From Alphaproteobacteria bacterium (lineage in GTDB: Bacteria > Pseudomonadota > Alphaproteobacteria > Micropepsales > Micropepsaceae): a stretch of 61,803 bases of DNA. The position numbers and the translations under genes are program-made. Positions 9,488 to 17,893 of this stretch are shown piece by piece. The notes below the pieces were generated by a model. That model was given only the letters and a program-made list of their open reading frames with translations, was not told the DNA's origin and ran no database searches. Location of the stretch: positions 1 through 61,803 of the forward strand of contig JACADY010000025.1 of assembly GCA_013389115.1 (NCBI GenBank). The letters run 5' to 3'. Positions within the stretch are counted from its first letter, which is position 1; each line of letters opens with the position of its first letter.

Positions 9488-9748
9488 ATGGAAATAAAGA
9501 AGAGTAATATCGTTGGGCCTTATGAAGATGAAGGTGACATCTTTGCACTCCTGATTGAGGAGGTGGTCACAAGAACAATAACTTCGATAAGCTCGGTTCG
9601 ATGGAACGGTAATGCTTGGGTTCCAGAGCCCGAAGTGCCGCTCTCAAACATTTTTAAAGGCGTTAGGCACTCCTTGTCTTCGGAAGAAGCGGCTAAGCTC
9701 GGTGCCATCACATCGGAAGAAGACTCAGCAAGGATAGTCTTCGACTAA
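9488..9748 (+). CDS. Hypothetical protein, 86 aa, low GC
   Basis: A frame of clearly lower GC than its neighbours (MEIKKSNIVGPYEDEGDIFA at the N-terminus, ending EEDSARIVFD). It is acidic and has no recognised domain, membrane segment or signal peptide. AT-rich codon choice suggests separate acquisition within the island. No strong ribosome-binding site is visible. Confidence 0.5.
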   Translation: MEIKKSNIVGPYEDEGDIFALLIEEVVTRTITSISSVRWNGNAWVPEPEVPLSNIFKGVRHSLSSEEAAKLGAITSEEDSARIVFD

Positions 9749-10074
9749 CTTGCGCTCATGCTGCCCGGCGCGCGCTTCGCCGCGTTGCGGTTCAAACTGG
9801 ATCCAACTCCAGAGCTGGCGCACCGCGCAGAGAGTGCCGCTCGCGGATGGCTTTCACGGGACAGCCGCGAATTTTCGGGAAAGCATGCCGCTAATCCCTT
9901 TGGTGCGGCGGACTTGCAGCAGGACGCCAAGACCAATGGCCGGAGGCGGCCCGTCTTCAATGGCCTGCCCGCTCCACCTGGCTCCGCCAGCCGTGTTGGC
10001 CATGACGACTGCGCCTGTTGCCTCCGGCCCTTTGGGGGGCGTTAGCAAGCCACCCCAACCAAGGAGATGAGATC
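9749..10074. other. Gene-free region upstream of the 71-aa gene
   Basis: About 325 bp without a supported gene. Several frames stay open by chance because of high GC. The last 20 bases contain the AAGGAG ribosome-binding site of the next gene. Confidence 0.35.
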
Positions 10075-10290
10075 ATGGCACGCGAAAACACGAACAGCCC
10101 CGAAGCCCTCAAAGCGCCGGACTACCTCGCCTGGCACGTCACCAACAAAGGCGAGAAATCCTTCTGGAACCGCGTCGGCGCAGTCTGGGCGCACAAGGAC
10201 GGCAAGGGCTACACGCTTCAGCTTGAAACCTGCCCGATCAATGGCCGCATCGTTCTGCGCGCGCCGCTGGAAGATGCGCCGAAGCCCTAA
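10075..10290 (+). CDS. Small conserved plasmid/ICE-type protein, 71 aa
   Basis: ATG at 10075 follows AAGGAGATGAGATC, which settles the start over the longer frame at 10018. The protein contains YLAWHVTNKGEKSFWNRVG, then WAHKDGKGYTLQL and PINGRIVLRAP, a beta-rich pattern seen repeatedly beside relaxase genes in alphaproteobacterial mobile elements. No enzymatic motif and no established function. It ends just before a strong terminator hairpin shared with the convergent relaxase gene. Confidence 0.7.
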   Translation: MARENTNSPEALKAPDYLAWHVTNKGEKSFWNRVGAVWAHKDGKGYTLQLETCPINGRIVLRAPLEDAPKP

Positions 10291-10294
10291 CGAC

Positions 10295-10322
10295 GAAAGG
10301 GCGCTCCCAGGAGCGCCCCTTC
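10295..10322. terminator. Bidirectional terminator hairpin
   Basis: A near-perfect 12-bp inverted repeat (GAAAGGGCGCTC, loop CCAG, then GAGCGCCCCTTC; one mismatch) lies between the convergent 71-aa gene and the relaxase gene. Stem strength and position support termination in both directions. Confidence 0.7.
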
Positions 10323-10325
10323 ATC

Positions 10326-11642
10326 CTACGGATCGTAGCTTTGCCGCCGCCGTTGGCGCGGCGCAGGCGGGGCGTTGTCCGGACCGTCGTCATCGTCGCG
10401 TTCGCGCTTGCGCTCGCGGACCGGCTCCTCACGGTCGAGTGACTGATATCGCGCTACGTCTTCGCGCAGGCGCAGCAGCTCTTCCTGCGCGGCGGCGCGC
10501 TGGGCTTGGATGTCCCGCTGTAGCGCTTGCCGTTCTTCAAGCTGGCGGAAGACGAGCGTGTCCTTCTCCGCCCGGTCGCGGCGCAGGGCTTCGAGCGCTT
10601 CGCGCTCGTTCTGCGCCCGGATTTTCTGATACTGCCCGGTCAGGCGATGCCAGATGCCGGAGAATCCGCGCGGCAGACGTGCCGCACGGGCTTTGGTTTC
10701 AGCCTGCCAACGCCGCTCCAGCCCCTCGGCAAGCCGTTTGCGCTCTTCCTGGTGGCGGCCCACCAGCTCCGCCTTGCGGAAGGCGATGAAGGCCGCCCGG
10801 CGCGCCGCGTCGCGCTCAACCTCTTTGATGAAGGCTTGCAGCTTTGACGTGATGCCGCTGGCAATCTCGATCTTGACCTCATCGACCGGACGCAGTTTGT
10901 CCGGATCGCCGAGCTTGGCTTCGACCTCCTTGGTCTTGAGCCCGGCATAGCGGGCGACGGCATAGACCTCGCCCCGGTAATCGACGGCGACGAAGCCGCG
11001 CCGGTCGCCGCGCGCGAGGGTGAAGCCGCGCTGTTTAAGCGCCTGCTCGAAGGCGGCGCGGTTATCGGACGCCCGCCAGGCTTGCTGAAAGACGGCCTTG
11101 ACCTCCTTCGGGTTCAACCCGGCGCGGCTGGCTTGCTGCCATTCCTGCCGCGTGAAAGTCAGGGGATCGCGCAGGGCGCGGTCCTGGAGGCCGCGCGGCA
11201 TCTCCCAGCCGTGCTTCAGATACAGCTCGCGCGACACATCGCGCAGCTTGATCTTGTAGTGGGACAGATTGATCGCGCGCATGCGCTGCGAATCGATCCG
11301 CGACCAGACGACATGGGCATGCCGCCGTCCGTCCTTCTCATGGAAGATGACGGCGCGCGGTTGATCAGTCAGCCCCAGCTTCTCCTCGATTCTGGAAATC
11401 GCAGCCTCGAATGCCTCGGTCGCGACATTCGCCCCGACCGGCGGGTTGAGGCTGATCGAGAACAGATGTTTCTCGCAGCGCGTACCGCTGGCGATGGCGT
11501 CCGCTTCCCGGAACGCCGCCAGCAGGTCATCGCCGATGAACCCGCGCAGGTCGTGCAGCTCTACATGCTCGTTGTCCCGCATCGCCATCAGGTAGCGGGC
11601 AAGCTGCGGCCCATCCCCGCGCTCTTTGGCTTTGAGGATCAT
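10326..11642 (-). CDS. Relaxase/mobilisation nuclease (MOBP-like)
   Basis: 438 aa. The N-terminal relaxase domain shows the histidine metal site as H101, then RRHAHVVWSR with H108 and H110; the nicking tyrosine is probably in the ARYLMAM segment (Y18). The middle carries an alpha/beta linker, and the C-terminal 150 residues are a charged coiled coil rich in E, R and Q. Relaxases nick oriT and pilot the strand into a recipient. The start overlaps the stop of mobC by 4 nt. No type IV secretion or coupling-protein genes are in view, so the element would be mobilisable rather than self-transmissible unless those lie to the left. Confidence 0.85.
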   Translation of the reverse strand: MILKAKERGDGPQLARYLMAMRDNEHVELHDLRGFIGDDLLAAFREADAIASGTRCEKHLFSISLNPPVGANVATEAFEAAISRIEEKLGLTDQPRAVIFHEKDGRRHAHVVWSRIDSQRMRAINLSHYKIKLRDVSRELYLKHGWEMPRGLQDRALRDPLTFTRQEWQQASRAGLNPKEVKAVFQQAWRASDNRAAFEQALKQRGFTLARGDRRGFVAVDYRGEVYAVARYAGLKTKEVEAKLGDPDKLRPVDEVKIEIASGITSKLQAFIKEVERDAARRAAFIAFRKAELVGRHQEERKRLAEGLERRWQAETKARAARLPRGFSGIWHRLTGQYQKIRAQNEREALEALRRDRAEKDTLVFRQLEERQALQRDIQAQRAAAQEELLRLREDVARYQSLDREEPVRERKRERDDDDGPDNAPPAPRQRRRQSYDP

Positions 11643-12061
11643 GGCCCGTCCCCCGGCGATTTGCCGAGCGCGCGCAGCAGCTCCTCGCGCATCACCGTGA
11701 CGGCCTGACAGGCTTGCTTGATCTCCGCTTCGGTTTCCGGGGTGACCGGCAGGGAGCCTGTGTTCACCGCCTTGGCGAGCTGGTTGAGGTTCGCGGACAG
11801 GCGCGACTGACCCAGCGCCCCGACTAACCGGCCCAGGGCTTCCCCATCCTTGACCGGGCTGTTGCCGCGCCGCTTGCGCGGCGACGCCGCCTCGCCGAAC
11901 AGGCGCTTGCGGATATACCCGCCCAATGGCGCGCCCGCAGCGTCGGCTTCCAGCCGCGCGCGTTCCTCAGCCGTCAGGCGCAAGGAGAAGGGCGGCGGGG
12001 TCTTGGCCTTCGCCGTCTTCTCGTTTGCTATGCCATTGAATTTACTGCGAAGCGTGCTCAT
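11639..12061 (-). CDS. mobC: MobC-like relaxosome accessory protein
   Basis: 140 aa. An N-terminal ribbon-helix-helix-like stretch (FSLRLTAEERARLEADAAG) is followed by a basic linker and the MobC-typical LGQSRLSANLNQLAKAVNTG motif. Such proteins bind oriT and help the relaxase open it. ATGA overlap with the relaxase gene shows a mob operon. The oriT would be expected just upstream (12062-12348), where an 18-bp palindrome lies. Confidence 0.82.
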   Translation of the reverse strand: MSTLRSKFNGIANEKTAKAKTPPPFSLRLTAEERARLEADAAGAPLGGYIRKRLFGEAASPRKRRGNSPVKDGEALGRLVGALGQSRLSANLNQLAKAVNTGSLPVTPETEAEIKQACQAVTVMREELLRALGKSPGDGP

Positions 12062-12164
12062 GACCGCACCGCAGGCGCTCAGCGCCCATTGGTGCGAGAT
12101 GGCGTTCCCACTCCTCTAGCGTCTCAAAAAGAATGTTCGAACATTCTCCATCGAGGCGCGCCAT
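12042..12164 (-). CDS. Possible 40-aa ORF overlapping the mobC start
   Basis: An ATG at 12164 opens a frame (MARLDGECSNILFETLEEWE, then RHLAPMGAERLRCGHEH) that runs 20 nt into mobC. The composition is protein-like, with an amphipathic ETLEEWERHL helix, but there is no good ribosome-binding site, and the frame stays open upstream without a start. It may be a tiny mob-operon gene, or conserved oriT-region DNA that is open by chance. Confidence 0.25.
   Translation of the reverse strand: MARLDGECSNILFETLEEWERHLAPMGAERLRCGHEHASQ
12130..12147. promoter_or_regulatory. 18-bp perfect palindrome upstream of mobC
   Basis: AGAATGTTCGAACATTCT is a perfect palindrome 69 bp upstream of the mobC start. It is far more AT-rich than its surroundings. 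It could be the operator of a dimeric repressor of the mob operon (GTTC/GAAC half-sites recall LexA-type boxes) or part of oriT. The remaining bases to 12348 show nothing else. Confidence 0.45.
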
Positions 12165-12348
12165 TTCCAGGTTATCACGACCGAAACGGGACGGTCCTGG
12201 CCACGAACTGGTCAGGCGTAGCGTGGCCGCCGATCAGCCTGTCGTGCCGTTTGGTTCTACGCCTCCATCCGCGCTCGCACCAAGTGTCCGGGTCGCCAAG
12301 AAGGGGCTCGGCTCCGCGGACATTGAGGGAAGGAAACGCTGACAACGT

Positions 12349-12723
12349 TCAGTCGGCGTCGCCGAGAACGATCGGCGACATGCACCGCAATAGGCTCCCG
12401 TTCGGGTCGACGAGTGCAAACATGCGGAAGCCCCAGTCTTCATTGCGAAGGGGTGTGAGGCGTGGAATGCCAGTTTCTGGAAGACCCACTGCGGACCAGG
12501 CCTGATGCAAGCCGTCGACATCAGCTACACGCACACAGGCGCTGAACCATGAATCCCTGGGGTTGATATCCGGGTGCGGAAAGAACTCGATTTCGAGCGG
12601 ACCACGCGAAAGGATCATCCAGCCCTCGTCTCGAAACTCAACCAGAAACCCGAGCCGCTCATAGAAGTTGGCGGTCTCGCCGAAGTCTTTGGCCGGAAGG
12701 TTTGCGGTGATGACGTCTCTCAT
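12349..12723 (-). CDS. Glyoxalase/bleomycin-resistance-fold protein
   Basis: 124 aa from ATG 12723. This start is chosen over 12732 because it overlaps the stop of the preceding reading frame (ATGA) and gives the family-typical opening MRDVITANLPAKDF. The VOC fold is clear: FYERLGFLVEFRDEGWMIL, then EFFPHPD, then FRMFALVDPNGSLLRC. Proteins of this type bind and sequester bleomycin-like drugs or act as small metal-dependent enzymes. It is the last gene of a three-frame coupled operon with a second VOC protein. Confidence 0.8.
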   Translation of the reverse strand: MRDVITANLPAKDFGETANFYERLGFLVEFRDEGWMILSRGPLEIEFFPHPDINPRDSWFSACVRVADVDGLHQAWSAVGLPETGIPRLTPLRNEDWGFRMFALVDPNGSLLRCMSPIVLGDAD

Positions 12724-12848
12724 GGAATGCATTCGACGCGGCTGAAGGCGATCGTGAAAGAGCTTTTCAGCTCGACGAATTCGCCGCCGAGCGCGTTGGC
12801 GTAGCCGTCGACGCTCAGCACCATCGACAGGACAAGTTTGCGCGTCAT
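12720..12848 (-). pseudogene. Remnant of a RibD_C/dihydrofolate-reductase-like gene
   Basis: The 42-aa frame begins MTRKLVLSMVLSVDGYANAL, the classic N-terminus of the RibD C-terminal-domain family (normally about 180-190 aa), then jumps after GGEFV to a short tail and stops. Most of the domain, including the NADPH site, is missing, so it cannot be an enzyme. Both ends are still coupled by ATGA overlaps to the neighbouring genes (12845-12848 and 12720-12723). That suggests an internal in-frame deletion of a once full-length operon gene, retained perhaps to keep translation coupled. Confidence 0.65.
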
Positions 12849-13186
12849 GGCCCGCGCCGCACGAGGAGGATGACGCCCGCCGGATCCGATGTCCAATGCC
12901 CGTGGACGCCGTCCAACGGTTCCAACTCGTCGCGCTTTGGGCTACCCAGTCGCGCGAGTTCTAGATCAGGATCGTCCGCGAACAACTCTAGCCACACGTC
13001 AACCTGGCTCTGCCGCTCCACCCGGTCGATCCATAATGTCATTGGCCCGAACTCGAAAGCTACAGTGTCGGGCGATTGCTTCGCCAATCGCAGACCAACG
13101 CGGTCCCGATAAAAGGCGACGGTCTCCTCCCAGCGATGCAGCGGAACCTTGATCGCGATGTTCTTGCCCGGTTCGATCAATCCCAT
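12845..13186 (-). CDS. VOC/glyoxalase-fold protein
   Basis: 113 aa from ATG 13186 (MGLIEPGKNIAIKVPLHRW). An in-frame ATG at 13228 is possible but has no ribosome-binding site, while GGAGGG lies close before 13186. The fold signature is WEETVAFYRDRVGLRL, WLELFADDPD and a closing HWTSDPAGVILLVRR. Substrate unknown. It heads the small operon and is divergent from the HxlR regulator, whose start is about 50 bp away, so the regulator probably controls it. Confidence 0.78.
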   Translation of the reverse strand: MGLIEPGKNIAIKVPLHRWEETVAFYRDRVGLRLAKQSPDTVAFEFGPMTLWIDRVERQSQVDVWLELFADDPDLELARLGSPKRDELEPLDGVHGHWTSDPAGVILLVRRGP

Positions 13187-13237
13187 ACCCTCCAGATGCT
13201 GATTGATCGTGCCACAAACCGGTTGCATATTGCAAGC

Positions 13238-13741
13238 ATGAAGCAGGACCCCGCCGATGTCGCGCGCCGCTCCGAGTGCCCGATCAATCTGACGATTGAG
13301 CTTTTGGGCGACCGCTGGTCGTTCATCGTCCTGCGCGACATCATGTTTGGCGGCCGCAGGCGCTATCGGGAACTGCTGGAGAACTCCGAAGAACGCATCG
13401 CCTCCAACATCCTGGCGGATCGGCTGAAGAAGCTCATGCAAGCCGGGCTTCTGACGCGCGCAGCCGTCGCCGGCCACAAGCAGAAAGCTGTCTATAGCTT
13501 GACCGAGCAGGCGATTTCGCTTGTCCCGCTGTTCGTGCAGCTCGGCGCCTGGGGAAGACGTTGGCTTCAGCCTTCCGCGCAATTCGCCGTCCGCGCGAAA
13601 CTGCTGGAGGACGGCGGGCCGCGCCTTTGGGCGCGCTTTGAAGACGATCTGCGCACGGAGCACCTCGGCGCGCTTAGGCGGCGCAAGGGGCCAACGGTGG
13701 CGGAGGAGTTGCGCGCTGCGTTCGATCAGTTGCAAGACTGA
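13238..13741 (+). CDS. HxlR-family transcriptional regulator
   Basis: 167 aa from ATG 13238. Winged-helix DUF24/HxlR signature: CPINLTIELLGDRWSFIVLRDIMFG, RYRELL, IASNILADRLKKLMQAGLL. HxlR proteins sense reactive electrophiles or quinones, often through the N-terminal cysteine (C14 here). The C-terminal extension (about 105-167) is longer than in minimal members. Divergent promoters with the VOC-gene operon point to local autoregulation and detoxification control. Confidence 0.88.
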   Translation: MKQDPADVARRSECPINLTIELLGDRWSFIVLRDIMFGGRRRYRELLENSEERIASNILADRLKKLMQAGLLTRAAVAGHKQKAVYSLTEQAISLVPLFVQLGAWGRRWLQPSAQFAVRAKLLEDGGPRLWARFEDDLRTEHLGALRRRKGPTVAEELRAAFDQLQD

Positions 13742-13977
13742 GCAGCGGACGGGTCAGAGTGCTTCGACCTTAAATTCAGTTGAAAACAACCACATACCGG
13801 TTCCCTGTTTCATCCTCACCGGCGCACCAGTTTTTCTCTCTCACGGCGGTTCGCTGGCGCTCACGCCTGCGACGACGCGCGGTGGCCGCGCGGCTCGCGG
13901 TCGGACGCTTTTCGTGTTGTCTTTGTTCACGACGCAATTGCTGCGCTCATCGTCTCCGCGGGGGCTGGAGGCGTCCG

Positions 13978-15717
13978 TCAGCCCGCGCGATAGGCGGCAT
14001 AGCGCGGCGTCCACATGCGTGCATGGATCCGGCCGATCAGCGCGGCGGGCTCTATCTCCGGCGCCAGGCCTTCGGTCGCGGCCTGCCGCGCCACGGCGAA
14101 GGCGACCTTCTCCGCGACGAAACGCAATGACGCGACGGGCGGCAACAGGTTCGCCTCAGGATCGTTGCGCGCGGGCGAGTTCGCGGCGAGGGTGCGCGCG
14201 GCGGCAAGGAACATTCCATCGCTGATGCGCCTTGCCCCACAGGCGAGAACGCCAAGGCCGACACCGGGGAAAATATAGGAGTTGTTGGTCTGATCGGTCT
14301 TGAAGGGGCGGCCTTTGCGCATCACGGGCGGGAAGGGGCTGCCGACACCCACGAGGGCACGGCCTTCCGTCCAGCGGTAGAGATCCTCGGGCGCGGCCTC
14401 TGACCGCGAGGTCGGGTTGGAGAGCGGGAAGATGATGGGCCGCTCCACATGCTTGGCCATGGCGCGGACGATCGGCTCGCTGAAGAGGCCGCGCTGGCCC
14501 GTCACGCCGATCAGCACCGTCGGCTTTGCGTTCGCGACCACGTCCTGAAGCGTGATCGTGCGCCCAGGGCGCCAGGACTTGCTCCAGGGCCAGTTGCCGC
14601 CCTCGCCAAGGCGCCAGCCCGCCACGTCCTTGCGGCCACGGACGAAGGGGCGCTGAAAGGGGAGGAGACCCTCCATTCCGTCCACCAGGAGGCCGTCGCA
14701 GTCGACGAGGAAAAAACGCTGGGATGCAGCCTCCTGCGACAGGCCCTCCTCGCGCATCGCGGCGTGGATGAGGCTTGCGATGCCGCAGCCTGCCGTGCCC
14801 GCGCCCACGATGCAGACGCGCTGTTGGCTTAAGGGCATGCCCGTCACGGCGATCGCGGAGAGCAACGCGCCCGTCGCGACGGCTGCCGTGCCCTGGATGT
14901 CGTCGTTGAAGCTGCACAGGCGATCGCGATAGCGCTCGAGCAGGCGGCTGGCATTCGCGCGCGCGAAATCCTCGAATTGCAGCAGCACGTTCGGCCAGCG
15001 TTTGGTGACGGCCGCGATGAATTCCTCGATGAAGGCGTCGTACTCGGCGCCTCGCACGCGCGGGTGATGCCAGCCGATATAGAGCGGGTCATTGCGGCGC
15101 TCCTCATTGTCCGTTCCGACATCGAGAAGGATGGGCAAGGTGGTCGCGGGATGGATGCCGCCGCAGGCCGTGTAGAGCGACAATTTCCCGATGGGGATGC
15201 CCATGCCGCCCGCGCCCTGATCGCCGAGGCCCAATATGCGCTCACCATCCGTCACGACGATCACCTCAACCGCATCGTAGCGGGGATGGGCGATGATCTG
15301 GGGCAGCTGGTCGGCGAGCGGTACGCTGAGGAAGAGGCCGCGCGGGCGGCGATAGATGCGGCTGAAGAGTTCGCAGCCCTGGCCGACGGTCGGCGTGTAG
15401 ATGACGGGCAGCATCTCCTCCAGATGCGTGGCGAGGAGCGCATAAAACAGTGTCTCGTTCGTGTCCTGCATCTCGCGCAGGAATATGTATTTGGAGAGAT
15501 CATCGCCAAGCGCGCGGTATGCCGTGTAGCGACGCGAGAGCTGCTCCTCCAGCGAGGCGATCTGCGGCGGCAACAGGCCGTTGAGACCGAAGCTGCGCCG
15601 CTCGTCCTCCGTGAAGGCTGTGCCCTTGTTCAGCAGCGGGTTCGTCAGAAGCTCCGTTCCCGATTGCGCGACGAGCAGGGTTCCATCGGGAGAGGTCTGA
15701 AAGGGTGTGAGGGGCAC
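13978..15717 (-). CDS. maeA: NAD-type malic enzyme (oxaloacetate-decarboxylating)
   Basis: 579 aa, the length of the large (eukaryotic/MaeA-type) malic enzymes. Visible motifs: [44 protein letters not shown] with the catalytic and metal-binding acidic residues, FNDDIQGTA, and the nucleotide-binding [12 protein letters not shown] (about residue 300). It converts malate to pyruvate plus CO2 and NAD(P)H, in the cytoplasm. It marks the return to ordinary chromosome after the accessory region; the 236 bp before it (13742-13977) hold no recognisable gene or attachment site. Confidence 0.93.
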   Translation of the reverse strand: MPLTPFQTSPDGTLLVAQSGTELLTNPLLNKGTAFTEDERRSFGLNGLLPPQIASLEEQLSRRYTAYRALGDDLSKYIFLREMQDTNETLFYALLATHLEEMLPVIYTPTVGQGCELFSRIYRRPRGLFLSVPLADQLPQIIAHPRYDAVEVIVVTDGERILGLGDQGAGGMGIPIGKLSLYTACGGIHPATTLPILLDVGTDNEERRNDPLYIGWHHPRVRGAEYDAFIEEFIAAVTKRWPNVLLQFEDFARANASRLLERYRDRLCSFNDDIQGTAAVATGALLSAIAVTGMPLSQQRVCIVGAGTAGCGIASLIHAAMREEGLSQEAASQRFFLVDCDGLLVDGMEGLLPFQRPFVRGRKDVAGWRLGEGGNWPWSKSWRPGRTITLQDVVANAKPTVLIGVTGQRGLFSEPIVRAMAKHVERPIIFPLSNPTSRSEAAPEDLYRWTEGRALVGVGSPFPPVMRKGRPFKTDQTNNSYIFPGVGLGVLACGARRISDGMFLAAARTLAANSPARNDPEANLLPPVASLRFVAEKVAFAVARQAATEGLAPEIEPAALIGRIHARMWTPRYAAYRAG

Positions 15718-15985
15718 AGGTTACGCCATGAGCTGGAGACAGGAGAAGGCACAAAGAGTGAAAGTCTGTAGCGGCCTGCAATGACCGTCATGCGACAATG
15801 TCACACCAGCATGTGGCAGCGGCGCAATTCTTGCCCGTAATCGGAACTGCAGGTCAAAATCCCGTCAGACTCGTGCGCGGATTACGTTGCGTCAGATTTT
15901 TCTCGCTCGCCGTGATTTCGGCGTCGGCGGTTCATGTGACATCGCCACCATTTGCGTGATTCAGTCGGGCACGCTCACGACGCCC

Positions 15986-17419
15986 TCAAATTGCCCTGGC
16001 TGTGCCCGCCTGCCGGATGGCGCGATAGGCGTGCCGCATCGCCTCGGCCGAGCGGTCGATGTCGGCCTCGCCCGTCGCGGCATTGATCACCGAGACGCGC
16101 ATGATCTGGCGTCCACGCCAGAGCGCGCCGCCGACAAAGCACTCGGCGTCTTCCTGGATGCGCGCAATGACGGCCCGGTTGATACGATCCGCCGCCTCTG
16201 CGTCCAGGTCCTCTCCAAACTGCACCGCCACCTGGTTGAGGACGACCTCGTTCAAGATCGCGATGCCCGGCTCCTCCGCCAGATTGTCTGCAAGGCGACG
16301 GGCAAGGGCGCAATGGCGGTCCACCATCTGCGCGATGCCCTCCTCACCCAGCGCGCGGATCATGGCCCAGGTCGCAAAGCCGCGCGCGCGGCGCGACAGC
16401 TCGGGCACATAGTCGGCCGGATTGCGTTCCATCTCGCTTGGGGGGAGATAGCTTGCCGTCATGCTCATGGCCTGGCGATGGGCGTTTTGGTCCCGCACGA
16501 TCACAAAGCCGCTGTCATGGGGCGTTTGCAGCCATTTGTGACCATCGGTGCCCCAGGAGTCCGCAAGCTCGATGCCCTTCGCCAGATGCCGGGTCGTCTT
16601 TCCCGCGCGCGCCCAAAGGCCAAACGCGCCATCGACATGTGTCCAGGCGCCGTGCTCGCGGGCGAGGGGGATGATCTCTTCAAAGGGATCAAAGGCGCCC
16701 GAATTGATGTGCCCTGCCTGGAGGATCGCGATCGCAGGCCCCTCCACCTTCCTCATCGCATCGGCAAAGGCGGCGGCGCGCATGCGGCCCTCAGCGTCCG
16801 CCTCGATCGAGACGATACGCCGCTCGCCAAGACCGAGGAAACGCAAGGCGGGAAAGATGGTCGAATGCGCCTCTTCGCCGATCAGCACGGTCACCTTCGG
16901 GGCGCCGAACAATCCGTCCGCGTTGCAATCCCAGCCCGCGCGGCGCAGCACCTCCCCGCGCGCGGCGGCAAGGCCGGTAAAATTGGCGACCGTCGCGCCG
17001 GTGACAAAGCCGACCGACGCCTCACGCGGGAGGTCCAGCAGCTCGAGCAGCCAGCGGCCCGCGATCTCCTCCGCCGCCGCGGCCGCAGGCGAGGCGACCT
17101 GATTGCCCGCGTTCTGACCCCAGGTCGAGGTCAGCCAATCGGCGGCCATGCCTGCCTCATGCGTGCCGCCGATAACCCAGCCGTAAAAGCGGGGGCCTGT
17201 CATCGCGCCAAGGCCAGGCTCGGCAAGCTGAACGAGGTCATCAACAAGGCTTGAAAGCTCGGCGCCCTTTTGGGGAAGCGGAGCCGCAAAGCGTTCGCGC
17301 ATCTCTGTGTAGGAAAGCGCGGGCCGATGCGGTCTTTGCGGCGAAGCGGCGCGATATTGCGCGGCATAGTCCGCGACGCGGCGCAGGACTGTGTTCAGGT
17401 CGTTTCTCATATTGGCCAT
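15986..17419 (-). CDS. Group II pyridoxal-phosphate-dependent decarboxylase
   Basis: 477 aa from ATG 17419 (MANMRNDLNTVLRR). The longer frame from 17518 runs into the arsR operator and is rejected. The PLP lysine lies in DSWGTDGHKWLQTPHDSG (about K295), with HVDGAFGLWAR as the cofactor-binding aspartate segment and GFVTGATVANFTGLAAAR at the phosphate site. Relatives include aromatic-L-amino-acid, glutamate and tyrosine decarboxylases; I cannot assign the substrate. It diverges from the ars operon. Confidence 0.85.
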   Translation of the reverse strand: MANMRNDLNTVLRRVADYAAQYRAASPQRPHRPALSYTEMRERFAAPLPQKGAELSSLVDDLVQLAEPGLGAMTGPRFYGWVIGGTHEAGMAADWLTSTWGQNAGNQVASPAAAAAEEIAGRWLLELLDLPREASVGFVTGATVANFTGLAAARGEVLRRAGWDCNADGLFGAPKVTVLIGEEAHSTIFPALRFLGLGERRIVSIEADAEGRMRAAAFADAMRKVEGPAIAILQAGHINSGAFDPFEEIIPLAREHGAWTHVDGAFGLWARAGKTTRHLAKGIELADSWGTDGHKWLQTPHDSGFVIVRDQNAHRQAMSMTASYLPPSEMERNPADYVPELSRRARGFATWAMIRALGEEGIAQMVDRHCALARRLADNLAEEPGIAILNEVVLNQVAVQFGEDLDAEAADRINRAVIARIQEDAECFVGGALWRGRQIMRVSVINAATGEADIDRSAEAMRHAYRAIRQAGTARAI

Positions 17420-17495
17420 CCCATTCTTTGCGCCGTTCCTTGCCACAGGCGGCAGCGCGCCTCCACCCGGAAGTTGCGGTGTGCGCGGCGGCGGG

Positions 17496-17530
17496 TTGAC
17501 TTTGTTCGTTATTTCCATAAGTATGGAAAT
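17496..17530 (+). promoter_or_regulatory. arsR promoter and ArsR operator
   Basis: TTGACT (17496-17501) is followed after 17 bp by TAAGTA, giving a plausible sigma-70 promoter. A perfect 9-bp inverted repeat, ATTTCCATA-AG-TATGGAAAT (17511-17530), covers the -10 and ends immediately before the arsR ATG. This is the expected place for ArsR autorepression released by As(III). The transcript would have an almost non-existent leader, so the translation start may be leaderless or lie at a later codon. Confidence 0.7.
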
Positions 17531-17893
17531 ATGGAATCAGATCTCGCCATCAAACGCCTTGCCGCCCTTGCCCAGGAAAGCCGGCTTGCCGTTTTCCGCC
17601 TGCTGGTGAAGGCCGGGAAGGGCGGCGTTGCGGCCGGTGATATCGCCCGGGCGCTCGGCGTTCCTGCCAACACGCTGTCGGCTCAGCTTGGTGTTCTTGC
17701 CAATGCAGGCCTCGTCCTCAGTCGCAGGGATGGGCGTTCGATCCTTTATGCGGCTGACTTTGACGCCATGGGCGCGCTTCTCCTCTACCTCATGGAGGAT
17801 TGCTGCCAAGGGCGGCCTGAGGTTTGCGCCCCGCTCGCCGAGGTGGCCAGCCGGGCTGCCTGTTGTTCTGAGAAACAAGGAGTGCGCTCATGA
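17531..17893 (+). CDS. arsR: ArsR-family As(III)-responsive repressor
   Basis: 120 aa from ATG 17531 (MESDLAIKRLAALAQESRLA). The helix-turn-helix lies in GDIARALGVPANTLSAQLGVLANAGLV. Metal-sensing cysteines are C-terminal (EDCCQGRPEVC), the arrangement seen in alphaproteobacterial ArsR proteins where a CC pair plus a further cysteine binds arsenite. The N-terminal CVCDLC of plasmid-type ArsR is absent. It overlaps arsI by 4 nt and leads the five-gene operon. Confidence 0.9.
   Translation: MESDLAIKRLAALAQESRLAVFRLLVKAGKGGVAAGDIARALGVPANTLSAQLGVLANAGLVLSRRDGRSILYAADFDAMGALLLYLMEDCCQGRPEVCAPLAEVASRAACCSEKQGVRS

Noticed and set aside
13742-13977. Candidate attachment site at the right edge of the first accessory region
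   Set aside because: No tRNA fragment or direct repeat could be found; the left edge is outside the window, so no boundary can be tested.
15887-17254. Plus-strand ORF (455 aa) opposite the PLP decarboxylase
   Set aside because: Antisense shadow; the decarboxylase carries all family motifs.
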